Part shown: piece by piece, positions 22,361 through 30,392 of the stretch | Layout: each line of letters begins with the position of its first letter | How positions within the stretch are numbered: position 1 is the first letter of the stretch | From: Pedosphaera sp. | GTDB taxonomy: Bacteria; Verrucomicrobiota; Verrucomicrobiia; Limisphaerales; DSYF01 | Reading direction: 5' to 3' | DNA: 38,436 nucleotides | Assembly: GCA_017853715.1 (NCBI GenBank) | Contig: JAFMIZ010000015.1 | Coordinates: forward strand, 1 to 38,436 | Made by a program: the position numbers and the translations under genes | The notes under the pieces: model-generated | Told to the model about the DNA's origin: nothing | The model's input: the letters and a program-made list of their open reading frames with translations, nothing else | Database searches by the model: none

Positions 22361-25300
22361 ATGTCGGTTGAACTCACAGAGGCGCTGCTCAAAGACGCCG
22401 CCGGGTGGGAGGCGATGAAAATGGCCCGCGCCTACCTCGCGCAGGGTCAGGTGCTGAGTTCATTCTGGGAGCCGCCGCTGCTGCGCGGCGTGGTGCAGGC
22501 CGGCGAACTTTCCATCCGCGCTTCATTGGTGATCAAGGGTCCGATTGACATCGAGAATCTCTGCACCTGCCGCGACTCGCGTCAGCGTGGCATCATCTGC
22601 GCGCACAGCGTGGCCGTCGGGTTGCACTGGCTCAGAGCCCGACATCCCGACGCCGCGCCCGCACCCAAGCGCTCCATCACCAACGTGCCGCCATCCCCTG
22701 CTCCAGCGAGCAAACAGTCCGGACTGCAACGTGGCCCGGACGGCGAGCCCGCCGAGCTATTCATCATTCTGCCACCCAACTTTGACCAAGCCATCGCCCG
22801 CGGACGCGCGATGCTGGTGTTTGAAGCCAAGTGGGGCGGCGGACGGTGTCCGTTAAACGCTTTGCCGAAGGGGCACACCTTTGCCTTCTCCGCCCAGGAC
22901 AACGCAATCATCGAACAAGTTGAGGCGCTGTCCAACGGCGAAACACCCGCCGTGCTGCAACTGGAGTTGAAAGACTTGGCGCCCTTGCTGCCCACGCTGG
23001 TCGGGCACGAACGCATCACCTTGGGCAAGAGCAGCGAGGTCGCCATCACCCGCACACCCCTGGCGTTGCCCTTGCGCGCCACGCTGGAGCCGAACGGTGA
23101 GATTGTTCTCGCCCTGAAAAGCAAGGCAGCTCCGTTGGTGCAGATCGGCGACTGGATCTGGCAGAACGGGACATTGCAACCGCTGGGTTTGCCTGCCGCA
23201 GCCAAGGAGGTTTTCACGGGGCCGGTGCGCGTGCCGCGTTCGCAGGTGCCGCTGTTCCTGAGCCAGCATTGGCCACAGTTGCAATCGGCAGGCAGCATAG
23301 ATGCGAATTTCAAACTAGAAGATTTCACGCTCGAACCGCAGCCCCCCCGCTTCATCCTCGAACTCAAAGGCGGCCTTTCTCAACTGACTGCCGTGCTACA
23401 ATGTGCTTACGGTTCGCGCATCATGACCGTCGGCGTCACCGCTTCGGACGAAGGCGTCTGGCTGCCCGATCCGGAAGTGACCACGCGCTATTCCACGGGC
23501 GATAGCTCCGGCGAACGCGCCGCATTGGAGCGACTTTTGCGCAACGGCTTCACGCGACCCGACGCCCAAGGTCGGATGCAACTCGTCGGACAAAACAGTG
23601 TGCTGAACTTTTTTGCGCGTGAGTTCACCCGACTGCAGCGCGAGTGGACCGTGACGCTGGATGAGCATCTGGAGAACCGCACATTGAAGAACATCGAGCG
23701 GGTGGAACCGCAGTTTCAAATCACGTCGTCGGGCGTGCAATGGTTCGACCTCGGCGTGGTGTTTGCCGCCAGCGGCGGGGAGACGTTCAATCAGGCGGAC
23801 ATTCAACGCCTGCTGCTCTCCGGGCAAAGCCATACGCGCTTGAAAAACGGCAAGATGGCGGTGATCGACACCGGAGCCGTTGAGGAATTGCAGGAGGTGC
23901 TACTCGATTGCGCGCCGCAACAGCACGCCACGGGCTACCGCATCAACAGCGCCCAGGCGGGGTTTCTGGAATCCACCCTGCGCGAACACAGTGACTGGAA
24001 GGTGCAAGCGCCGTCCGCCTGGCGCGACCGTGCTGCCAGGCAAAGCGGCGAGGCAAAACTGGAATGCCCGCCGCTGGGTGAATTGGAGAGCGTGCTGCGT
24101 CCCTACCAGAAACACGGCGTGGCATGGCTCCAGTTTCTTCGGGCACACGGGTTCGGCGGCATCCTCGCGGATGAAATGGGCCTCGGCAAAACGCTGCAGA
24201 CGCTGGCCCACCTCCGGCAAACACGGAATGCGGAACGCGGAGCGCGGGGTGAAACACGACTGGAAGCCTCGGTTCCGCGTTCCGCGTTCCGCATGCCCCA
24301 CTTGATCGTCTGCCCCACGAGCCTCGTGTACAACTGGGTGGCCGAGGCGCAGAAGTTCACCCCGGAGTTGGAAACGCTCGCACTGCACGGACCCGAGCGC
24401 CATGCAGCGTTTGAACAAATCGCTGAGTACGATCTGGTAGTGACCAGCTACGCGCTCATCCGTCGTGACGCCGACCGTTATCGCGAACTGGAATTCGATA
24501 CCGTCGTGCTGGACGAGGCGCAGCACATCAAGAATCGCCAGACGCAAAACGCCCAGGCGGTCAAGGCGGTGCGCTCGCAGCATCGTTTGGTGCTCACCGG
24601 TACGCCGCTGGAGAACTCCGTGCTCGATCTCTGGTCCATCTTCGACTTTCTGATGCCGGGCTATCTCGGCACGGCCAAAGATTTTCGCGAGCGCTATGAA
24701 TTGCCCATCACCAAGGAGCGCAAGGCGGAAGCCCAGTCCAGGCTGGCGCGGCGTCTGCGACCGTTCATGTTGCGCCGCCTGAAGAGAGAGGTGGCCACTG
24801 ACCTGCCGGAGAAGATCGAGCAAGTCTCCTTCTGCGACTTGACGTCCGAGCAACGGCAGGTTTACCAACAAGTCATGGAAGCCACGCGGAAGGAAGTTTT
24901 GGAAGCGGTGGGCGAACAAGGCCAGGCCCGCAGCCGCATGGTGGCGCTGAATGCGTTGCTCCGACTGCGCCAAGTGTGCTGTGACCTCAGGTTGCTGAAG
25001 CTGCCGGAACGGAGTGGTGGAGCGATGGTAAACGGAAGTGATGCGGCCGAGAATCCAGCACTCCAAAACTCCGCCCCCCCATTACTCCACCCCCCACCGT
25101 CCGGCAAACTCGACCTGTTCGGCGAACTGCTGGAAGAGGCCATCGACGGTGGACACCGCGTGCTCGTATTCAGCCAGTTCGTGAGCATGCTGACGTTGTT
25201 GAAGGAGCGGCTGACGGCGGAGGAGATTGAATTCTGCTATCTCGACGGCTCCACGAACGATCGTGCCGCAGTGGTAGACCGGTTTCAACGCAACAGCAAC

Positions 25301-25606
25301 ATTCCTGTGTTTCTGATCAGCCTAAAGGCCGGTGGCGTGGGCCTGAACCTAACAGGCGCAGATACGGTGATTCATTTCGACCCGTGGTGGAATCCCGCCG
25401 TGGAAGATCAAGCCACAGACCGCGCGCACCGCATCGGCCAATCCCGTGTTGTCACCAGTTACAAGTTGATCGCCCGCGACACGGTGGAGGAGAAAATCCT
25501 GACGCTGCAAAATCGCAAACGGGAAATCATACAGGCCACCCTGGGCGGGGAGGAGGAATTTACCGCCGCCTTGAGCTGGGATGAGATTCAGGAGCTGCTT
25601 CGCTGA
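22361..25606 (+). CDS. SWIM zinc-finger / SNF2-family helicase
   Basis: From the ATG at 22361 (a GTG at 22352 is possible) this is a 1081-residue cytosolic Swi2/Snf2 ATPase. A SWIM zinc motif C68-x-C70...C80-x-H82 opens the protein, as in bacterial RapA-like helicases with DNA- or protein-binding SWIM domains. The long middle (about 100-570) is a bacterial SNF2-associated region. The motor has DEMGLGKT (604-611), CPTSLVYNW, DEAQ (718-721), TGTPLEN and LRRLKREV. The C-terminal lobe has FSQFV, SLKAGGVGLNLTGAD and DRAHRIGQ. Two low-complexity, palindrome-derived stretches interrupt it in frame at about 622-646 and 885-912 (see findings). It probably remodels DNA-protein or RNA polymerase complexes. 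It is divergent from abcF and tail-to-tail with hisH, two bases apart. Confidence 0.92.
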   Translation: MSVELTEALLKDAAGWEAMKMARAYLAQGQVLSSFWEPPLLRGVVQAGELSIRASLVIKGPIDIENLCTCRDSRQRGIICAHSVAVGLHWLRARHPDAAPAPKRSITNVPPSPAPASKQSGLQRGPDGEPAELFIILPPNFDQAIARGRAMLVFEAKWGGGRCPLNALPKGHTFAFSAQDNAIIEQVEALSNGETPAVLQLELKDLAPLLPTLVGHERITLGKSSEVAITRTPLALPLRATLEPNGEIVLALKSKAAPLVQIGDWIWQNGTLQPLGLPAAAKEVFTGPVRVPRSQVPLFLSQHWPQLQSAGSIDANFKLEDFTLEPQPPRFILELKGGLSQLTAVLQCAYGSRIMTVGVTASDEGVWLPDPEVTTRYSTGDSSGERAALERLLRNGFTRPDAQGRMQLVGQNSVLNFFAREFTRLQREWTVTLDEHLENRTLKNIERVEPQFQITSSGVQWFDLGVVFAASGGETFNQADIQRLLLSGQSHTRLKNGKMAVIDTGAVEELQEVLLDCAPQQHATGYRINSAQAGFLESTLREHSDWKVQAPSAWRDRAARQSGEAKLECPPLGELESVLRPYQKHGVAWLQFLRAHGFGGILADEMGLGKTLQTLAHLRQTRNAERGARGETRLEASVPRSAFRMPHLIVCPTSLVYNWVAEAQKFTPELETLALHGPERHAAFEQIAEYDLVVTSYALIRRDADRYRELEFDTVVLDEAQHIKNRQTQNAQAVKAVRSQHRLVLTGTPLENSVLDLWSIFDFLMPGYLGTAKDFRERYELPITKERKAEAQSRLARRLRPFMLRRLKREVATDLPEKIEQVSFCDLTSEQRQVYQQVMEATRKEVLEAVGEQGQARSRMVALNALLRLRQVCCDLRLLKLPERSGGAMVNGSDAAENPALQNSAPPLLHPPPSGKLDLFGELLEEAIDGGHRVLVFSQFVSMLTLLKERLTAEEIEFCYLDGSTNDRAAVVDRFQRNSNIPVFLISLKAGGVGLNLTGADTVIHFDPWWNPAVEDQATDRAHRIGQSRVVTSYKLIARDTVEEKILTLQNRKREIIQATLGGEEEFTAALSWDEIQELLR
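24224..24295. repeat. GGAACGCGG palindromic repeat inside the SNF2 coding sequence
   Basis: The left arm atgcggaacgcggagcgcgg (24228-24247) is the near-exact reverse complement of the right arm within 24274-24294 (tccgcgttccgcgttccgcat), with a loop of about 26 bases. It lies in frame between the DEMGLGKT and CPTSL motifs and encodes TRNAERGAR...VPRSAFRM. The same word recurs in argJ at 1753-1769. Confidence 0.72.
25014..25095. repeat. GGTGGAG/CTCCACC palindromic repeat inside the SNF2 coding sequence
   Basis: The left arm gtggtggagcgatgg (25014-25028) pairs in about 12 of 15 positions with ccattactccacccc (25079-25093). The spacer carries ctccaaaactccgc, another of the same words. It is read in frame as a Ser/Gly/Ala/Pro-rich stretch (ERSGGAMVNGSDAAENPALQ then NSAPPLLHPPPSGK) between the two motor lobes. 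Confidence 0.6.
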
Positions 25607-25608
25607 AA

Positions 25609-26229
25609 TCAATTCGCGGTCAGCGCCACGAAGTTGCGCAACAGCTGCAACCCGACCTTCTGACTCTTCTCTGGATGGAATTGCGTGGCGAACACGTTGT
25701 CTTTCCAAATGGACGAGGCGAACACTTCACCATATTCAGTCCGCGTGGCCACGATGCGGTCGTCGGCTGGCTTGGGAAAAAAGCTATGCACGAAGTAGAA
25801 GTGACTGCCATCGGGGATGTCCCGGTAGAGCGGGCAATCCGGCCTCGTGAGTTTCACCTGATTCCAACCGATCTCGGGGATCTTGAGTCCGCGGCCCTCG
25901 GGGAAGCGCACCACACTGCCCTTGAACACGCCCATTCCAGCAGCGCAACTGTTGAATTCTTCACTGCGCTCGAACAATGCCTGATAGCCCACACATATCC
26001 CGAGGAATGGACGACCGGCTTGGATGAAACTACGGCTCGCCTCCAACAACTCCTGCCGCTGCATGGCGTTGATGCAATCGTCGAATGCGCCGACCCCGGG
26101 CAACACCAGTCCCCGCGCATCGCCGATTTCTGCGGGGCTTTTCGCCAGACGCACCTGCGCTCCCGCCGCCATGAGCGCCTTGTGGACGCTGCGCAGGTTG
26201 CCGGAGCCATAATCGAGCAAAGCAATCAC
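25609..26229 (-). CDS. hisH: Imidazole glycerol phosphate synthase, glutamine amidotransferase subunit HisH
   Basis: HisH releases ammonia from glutamine and channels it to HisF to make imidazole glycerol phosphate and AICAR in histidine synthesis. The 206-residue protein has the oxyanion strand PGVGAFDDCI, the nucleophile Cys79 in GICVGYQ, and His185/Glu187 in QFHPEKSQ, completing the class I amidotransferase triad. The start MIALLDYGSGNLRSV is typical and fixes the ATG at 26229. The common GICVGMQ has Tyr for Met here, a conservative change in this family. hisF and other his genes are not in the window. It is convergent with the SNF2 gene and divergent from thiG across 80 bases. Confidence 0.94.
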   Translation of the reverse strand: MIALLDYGSGNLRSVHKALMAAGAQVRLAKSPAEIGDARGLVLPGVGAFDDCINAMQRQELLEASRSFIQAGRPFLGICVGYQALFERSEEFNSCAAGMGVFKGSVVRFPEGRGLKIPEIGWNQVKLTRPDCPLYRDIPDGSHFYFVHSFFPKPADDRIVATRTEYGEVFASSIWKDNVFATQFHPEKSQKVGLQLLRNFVALTAN

Positions 26230-26273
26230 CCGCGCAGATTAAGGGCGAGTTCCAAATGGCGCAATCCGTCAAC

Positions 26274-26303
26274 TCGACAAACCTGCCCTGCCCTGCCTAG
26301 ATT
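26274..26303 (+). promoter_or_regulatory. Candidate thiG promoter
   Basis: TCGACA at 26274-26279 and TAGATT at 26298-26303 are separated by 18 bases. They sit just before the thiG ATG at 26310. If used, transcription would begin on or within a base or two of the start codon, giving a leaderless mRNA. No ribosome site is seen between them and the ATG. Confidence 0.35.
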
Positions 26304-26309
26304 CGTTTG

Positions 26310-27098
26310 ATGTCTTTAGGCAACCAACCACTTGTCATTGCCGGTCGCACGTTTCAATCCCGCCTGCTCGTTGGCACGGGGAAATTCTCCGCGCCGGAAG
26401 CCATGCGCGATGCGCTGGCCGCCAGCGGCTCGGAAATTGTCACGGTGGCCCTGCGCCGCGCGGACCTTTCCGGCCAGCGCGATCCCTTCGCCAACATTTT
26501 GGAGTTCATCGACCCGAAGAAGTATTTGCTCCTGCCCAACACCAGCGGCGCGATGAACGCGGAAGAGGCTGTTCGACTGGCACGATTGGCTGTGGCTGCC
26601 GGGTTACCCAAATGGGTGAAGCTCGAAATCCATCCCGACCCGCGCTACCTGCTGCCGGACCCGATTGAAACGCTGAAAGCCGCGGAGCAACTCGTGAAAG
26701 AAGGCTTCACGGTATTGCCCTACATCAACGCCGATCCCGTGCTGGCGAAACGGTTGCAAGAAGTCGGCACCGCCACGGTCATGCCGCTGGGTTCGCCGAT
26801 CGGTTCGAACCGCGGCATCCAGACGCGCGACCAGATTCGCATCATCATTGAACAGGCCACGGTGCCCGTGCTCGTAGATGCAGGCATTGGCGCTCCCAGC
26901 CACGCCGCTGAGGCGATGGAACTAGGGGCCGATGCCGTGCTGGTGAACACCGCCATGGCCATCGCGACCTATCCCAGTCGAATGGCGCTTGCGTTCAAGC
27001 TCGCCGTCGAAGCCGGACGCGCCGCGTTTGAAATCGGCCTCGCCGCCCAGCATTCTGAAGCGAACGCCACTAGCCCGTTGACCGGTTTTTTGAACTGA
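26310..27098 (+). CDS. thiG: Thiazole synthase
   Basis: ThiG condenses 1-deoxyxylulose 5-phosphate, dehydroglycine and the ThiS thiocarboxylate into the thiamine thiazole phosphate. The 262-residue (beta/alpha)8 protein shows RLLVGTGKF at 18-26, the Schiff-base Lys104 in [16 protein letters not shown], and the phosphate-binding loops [12 protein letters not shown] and [10 protein letters not shown]. Length and motifs are normal. The ATG at 26310 starts [12 protein letters not shown]; a TTG one codon upstream is less likely. No thiS, thiF or thiH is adjacent, so the sulfur carrier is encoded elsewhere. The heptose kinase gene begins one base after its stop. No TPP riboswitch fits in the 80-base upstream gap. 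Confidence 0.95.
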   Translation: MSLGNQPLVIAGRTFQSRLLVGTGKFSAPEAMRDALAASGSEIVTVALRRADLSGQRDPFANILEFIDPKKYLLLPNTSGAMNAEEAVRLARLAVAAGLPKWVKLEIHPDPRYLLPDPIETLKAAEQLVKEGFTVLPYINADPVLAKRLQEVGTATVMPLGSPIGSNRGIQTRDQIRIIIEQATVPVLVDAGIGAPSHAAEAMELGADAVLVNTAMAIATYPSRMALAFKLAVEAGRAAFEIGLAAQHSEANATSPLTGFLN

Positions 27099-27099
27099 C

Positions 27100-28116
27100 A
27101 TGAAATCTTCCGTTGCCCTGAAGCCTGCACGCGCCAAGCAACTCCTCGCGGCTGCCGAGCGCAGCCGCATACTCGTCGTGGGGGACGTGATGCTCGACCA
27201 GTTCATTTGGGGCGGCGTGTCCCGCATCTCACCGGAAGCCCCCGTGCCGGTGGTGGAGTTCGCCCGCGAGAGTTACATGCCCGGCGGCGCAGCCAACGTG
27301 GCGCGCAATCTGTCCGCCCTGGGCGTTAAACCACAACTCTTCGGTGCCGTGGGCCGCGATGCCGCCGCCACACAATTGCGAAAACTCCTTGGACAGCAGA
27401 GCGTGGGCTGCGCTGGCTTGGTGGTCAGCCCCTCGCGCCACACCACCATCAAGACGCGCATCGTCGCCCAACAACAGCAGGTGGTTCGTGTGGACCGTGA
27501 ATCGCGAGGCGACCTGAATGGCGTGTTGATGCAAAAGTTACTGGCGGCCATCCGCGCTGAACTGCCTCGTGTAGATGCCATCATCGTCGGTGACTACGGT
27601 AAGGGCGTGGTGACCCAGCCGCTGGCGGACGAACTCCGCAATCTGTGCCGCGAACGAGGCATCTGGCTGAGTTTCGACCCAAAGCCCGTTCACAAACTAA
27701 ACTTGGCAGAGTTGTCACTGATAACCCCCAACCGCAAAGAGACCTTCGAACTCTCCGGTCTCACGGACGATACAAAGAACAGCAATCCACTCGCCGATCG
27801 TCAATTGATGCGCGCGACGGAAAAGTTGCTGGCCGAACTGCGCCCCGCAGTGCTGCTGATCACCCTGGGCGAACTGGGCATGCTGGTCTGCCAACGTGGC
27901 GAGAAGACATTGCACATTCCCACGGTGGCACGGGAAGTCTTCGACGTGTCTGGAGCAGGCGATACCGTGATTGCCACGTTCACACTGGCGATTACCGCCG
28001 GGGCTTCACCGCTCGAAGCGGCGCTGCTGGCCAACCACGCCGCAAGCATTGTCGTGGGCAAGGTGGGCACCGCAACAGCCTCCGCCGAGGAGTTGGTAGC
28101 AAGTTTCAAAAGATAG
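27100..28116 (+). CDS. rfaE1: D-glycero-beta-D-manno-heptose-7-phosphate kinase
   Basis: This enzyme makes heptose 1,7-bisphosphate on the way to ADP-heptose, a precursor of lipopolysaccharide inner core or other heptose-containing glycans. The 338-residue PfkB-fold protein has VVGDVMLDQFIWG and the ribokinase signature PGGAANVARN (61-70). It also has IIVGDYGKGV, DPKP, and the ATP-site motif DVSGAGDT (282-289) with catalytic base Asp288. The adenylyltransferase domain of bifunctional HldE is absent, so a separate RfaE2 is expected elsewhere. It is cytosolic. The gene starts one base after the thiG stop, so the two are co-transcribed although the pathways are unrelated. Together with the export operon it points to a heptose-bearing envelope. 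Confidence 0.92.
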   Translation: MKSSVALKPARAKQLLAAAERSRILVVGDVMLDQFIWGGVSRISPEAPVPVVEFARESYMPGGAANVARNLSALGVKPQLFGAVGRDAAATQLRKLLGQQSVGCAGLVVSPSRHTTIKTRIVAQQQQVVRVDRESRGDLNGVLMQKLLAAIRAELPRVDAIIVGDYGKGVVTQPLADELRNLCRERGIWLSFDPKPVHKLNLAELSLITPNRKETFELSGLTDDTKNSNPLADRQLMRATEKLLAELRPAVLLITLGELGMLVCQRGEKTLHIPTVAREVFDVSGAGDTVIATFTLAITAGASPLEAALLANHAASIVVGKVGTATASAEELVASFKR

Positions 28117-28155
28117 CGCGGCTCACCCCCCCACTCTATCACTCCAGCCGCACGC

Positions 28156-28923
28156 ATGACCTCTGGAACCAAGATCACCTCCGAGCACATCCGGACGCTG
28201 AAAGGTCGCGGGCGCCTGGCTGCGCTCACCGCTTACGATTATCCGATGACGCGCCTGCTCGACGAGACGGGCGTGCCCTTGTTATTGGTGGGCGATTCGC
28301 TCGGGATGGTCGTGCTGGGTTATCCCGATACCACACGCGTCACGATGGACGAAATGGTCCATCACGTTCGGGCCTGTGCCCGCGCCAAGCCCAACGCCCT
28401 GCTCGTGGGTGACCTGCCGTATCATAGCTACGAAACACCGGAGCAAGCGGTGAGCAACGCACAGCGACTCATCGCCGCCGGGGCAGAAGCCGTGAAAGCT
28501 GAAGGCGGACAGGAGATTTTGGCGCAAGTTCAGGCAATTCATGGCGGGGGGATTCCATTCGTCGGCCATTTGGGCATGCTACCACAACACGTGCTGGAGG
28601 AAGGCGGCTACCACATCAAGGGCCGCAAAGACGAAGAACACGCCCGCCTGCTGGCCGACGCCGAGGCACTCACGACCGCGGGGGCATTTGCCATAGTGCT
28701 GGAACTGGTGACTCCCCCAGTGGCCGCTGAAATCACGAACAAGATTTCCATTCCTACCATCGGCATCGGCAGCGGTCCGGATTGCGACGGGCAGATTTTG
28801 GTGACCCATGATTTGGTGGGAACGTTTCCGTGGTTCACCCCACGCTTTGTAAAACCCAAACTACAAACCGCGGCCAACATAAAAGCCGCCGTGCAAGAAT
28901 GGATGCGAGACTTGGAAAAATAG
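28156..28923 (+). CDS. panB: 3-methyl-2-oxobutanoate hydroxymethyltransferase
   Basis: PanB transfers a one-carbon unit from methylenetetrahydrofolate to ketoisovalerate, the first committed step to pantothenate and coenzyme A. The 255-residue protein has the usual TIM-barrel blocks: LTAYDYPMTRLLDE, LVGDSLGMVVLGY (metal site Asp), GDLPYHSYETPEQAVSNA and VGHLGMLPQHV. It also has LELVTPPVAAEIT with the catalytic Glu, and IGIGSGPDCDGQILVTHDL. The length matches the family. A short gap after the heptose kinase (28117-28155) contains ccccccactctatcactcc, similar in wording to the repeat in the SNF2 gene. The following lipoprotein gene overlaps its 3' end by 25 bases. panC is not in the window. Confidence 0.95.
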   Translation: MTSGTKITSEHIRTLKGRGRLAALTAYDYPMTRLLDETGVPLLLVGDSLGMVVLGYPDTTRVTMDEMVHHVRACARAKPNALLVGDLPYHSYETPEQAVSNAQRLIAAGAEAVKAEGGQEILAQVQAIHGGGIPFVGHLGMLPQHVLEEGGYHIKGRKDEEHARLLADAEALTTAGAFAIVLELVTPPVAAEITNKISIPTIGIGSGPDCDGQILVTHDLVGTFPWFTPRFVKPKLQTAANIKAAVQEWMRDLEK

Positions 28924-29276
28924 CCGTTGGCATATTGCTGTGCGCCGTCCTCATGACTGGCTGCACCTCAAAAACAAGAGCGAAGGCACAAGCCGAAGCA
29001 GCGTTCCGCGCTGGACAACAGCAAGCGCTACGTCAAACCGAAGCCCGCCGTAATGCCATCGCCTTCACCGGCCCCGTGTTGAATCCGCTCGTGGCCTGGA
29101 CGGAAGGCATGACGCTGGGACAGGCCATCGCTGCTGCCGTTTGGAAAGGGAAGGGTGACCCGCGTCTGATCATTCTGACGCGCGGAAAGGAAGTCATCAC
29201 CATGACGCCCGATCAGGTGCTGGAGACCGCTGACGAACCAGTGCTTCCCAGCGACCATGTGGAAATGCTGCCGTAA
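28899..29276 (+). CDS. Small SLBB-like lipoprotein
   Basis: This 125-residue protein starts inside the last codons of panB, in another frame (ATG 28899), overlapping by 25 bases. It begins with a lipoprotein signal peptide ending LMTGC, lipid-bearing Cys22. A polar helical linker follows (RAKAQAEAAFRAGQQQALRQ), then a compact domain from about 62. There, VAWTEGMTLGQAIAAAVWKG, DPRLIILTRGKEVI and a closing LPSDHVEML match the order of an SLBB fold: hydrophobic strand, GLTLxxAI helix, R-rich strand and pGDxVEi end. SLBB domains bind ligands or oligomerise in polysaccharide export proteins. It could be an accessory of the export system at 10076-15297, which is an inference. The overlap suggests translational coupling to panB. 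It is convergent with rsgA. Confidence 0.72.
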   Translation: MDARLGKIAVGILLCAVLMTGCTSKTRAKAQAEAAFRAGQQQALRQTEARRNAIAFTGPVLNPLVAWTEGMTLGQAIAAAVWKGKGDPRLIILTRGKEVITMTPDQVLETADEPVLPSDHVEMLP

Positions 29277-29291
29277 GTGGTGTGGTGCGAT

Positions 29292-30392
29292 TCAATCCTC
29301 CGGATCACCCGAGTAACGCCACTTGTCGCGCCGCGATTCCTTGCGCTTTTCCATCTCCGTTCGCCCGCGGCCGAAGGGCTGATGATACTTGCGCGCCTTT
29401 TCGAGGAACTCGATTTCCCGGCGCAGCTTGAGAAAATTGTTGAAGCGCTCCCGCGTCAGCGCACCGCCAGCCACGGCCGCCTGCACGCCACAGTCTTTTT
29501 CCCCGCCGTGACGGCATTCGCGAAAGCGGCACTTGAGCGCGAGCAGTTCGATGTCGGGAAACGCTTCGTGAATCCCTTCGCCGGCCACCCATAACTGAAA
29601 CTCGCGCATTCCTGGCGTATCGATCACCAGCCCGCCGCTGGGTAGAACGACCATCTCACGCCACGAGGTGGTGTGGCGCCCTTTGCTGTCCACATCACGC
29701 ACCTCGGTGGTGGGCTGGATGGCCTCGCCGTAAAGCCGGTTGATGAGGGTGGATTTGCCGACGCCCGAACTCCCGATGAAAACGACCGATGAACTGGGTT
29801 TGATAAACTCCAGCACGCTCTTCATGGCGCGCCGGGTCTTGGCGCTGACCGCAACCACGGGCGCATCTCCGGCAGATTGCTTTGCCTCCCCAACGTGCCC
29901 GTCGAGATCTTCGCAAAGATCAGCCTTGTTCAATACCACGACCGGCTTCACCCCACCCTCAACCACCATCAAGAGAAACCGCTCCAACCGCCGCGGGTTG
30001 AAGGTCTCGTCCAACGCCACCACCACGAACGCGACGTCCACGTTCGTCACCAGCACCTGCTCCTCAGTTTCACGTCCGGGAATCTTGCGGCCAATCTTGG
30101 TGCGCCGTGGCAAGACGGCTTGGATGACCGCCTTTTGTTCGCCCGGCATGGTGGGCTTGAAGACCACCCAATCGCCGACTTTGGGCAGCTCAGCGTCGGA
30201 CTTCAGTCCGTGCAACAGCCGGCCGGCGATCTGCGCGAGCAACTCCCCCTCCTCAGCGAACAACACGTAATGATGTTTGTCCTGCACGGCCACCCGCGCT
30301 GCCCGCCAGCCGCGCTCGCGGTGCGGCGCAAAGACCAATTCCCAATCAGCATCCCAGCCGAGGCGGGCGAGCGATAGTTTAGGTTGATTCAT
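29292..30392 (-). CDS. rsgA: Ribosome small-subunit GTPase RsgA
   Basis: RsgA is a circularly permuted GTPase that checks late 30S subunit assembly. The 366-residue protein has an N-terminal OB fold (about 30-115, with VGDWVVF) and the permuted motif order G4 NKAD (155-158), G1 GSSGVGKS (207-214), then G3 DTPG (258-261). The C-terminal zinc site is C288-x4-C293-x-H295-x5-C301. A basic tail follows (RGRTEMEKRKESRRDKWRYS). Motif order and zinc spacing are diagnostic. Its start overlaps the rlmN stop by 14 bases, coupling two ribosome-related genes in one transcript. It is convergent with the SLBB-like lipoprotein gene, 15 bases away. Confidence 0.95.
   Translation of the reverse strand: MNQPKLSLARLGWDADWELVFAPHRERGWRAARVAVQDKHHYVLFAEEGELLAQIAGRLLHGLKSDAELPKVGDWVVFKPTMPGEQKAVIQAVLPRRTKIGRKIPGRETEEQVLVTNVDVAFVVVALDETFNPRRLERFLLMVVEGGVKPVVVLNKADLCEDLDGHVGEAKQSAGDAPVVAVSAKTRRAMKSVLEFIKPSSSVVFIGSSGVGKSTLINRLYGEAIQPTTEVRDVDSKGRHTTSWREMVVLPSGGLVIDTPGMREFQLWVAGEGIHEAFPDIELLALKCRFRECRHGGEKDCGVQAAVAGGALTRERFNNFLKLRREIEFLEKARKYHQPFGRGRTEMEKRKESRRDKWRYSGDPED

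Noticed and set aside
26230-26309. TPP riboswitch upstream of thiG
   Set aside because: The 80-base gap shared with the hisH promoter is too short and lacks the CUGAGA core.
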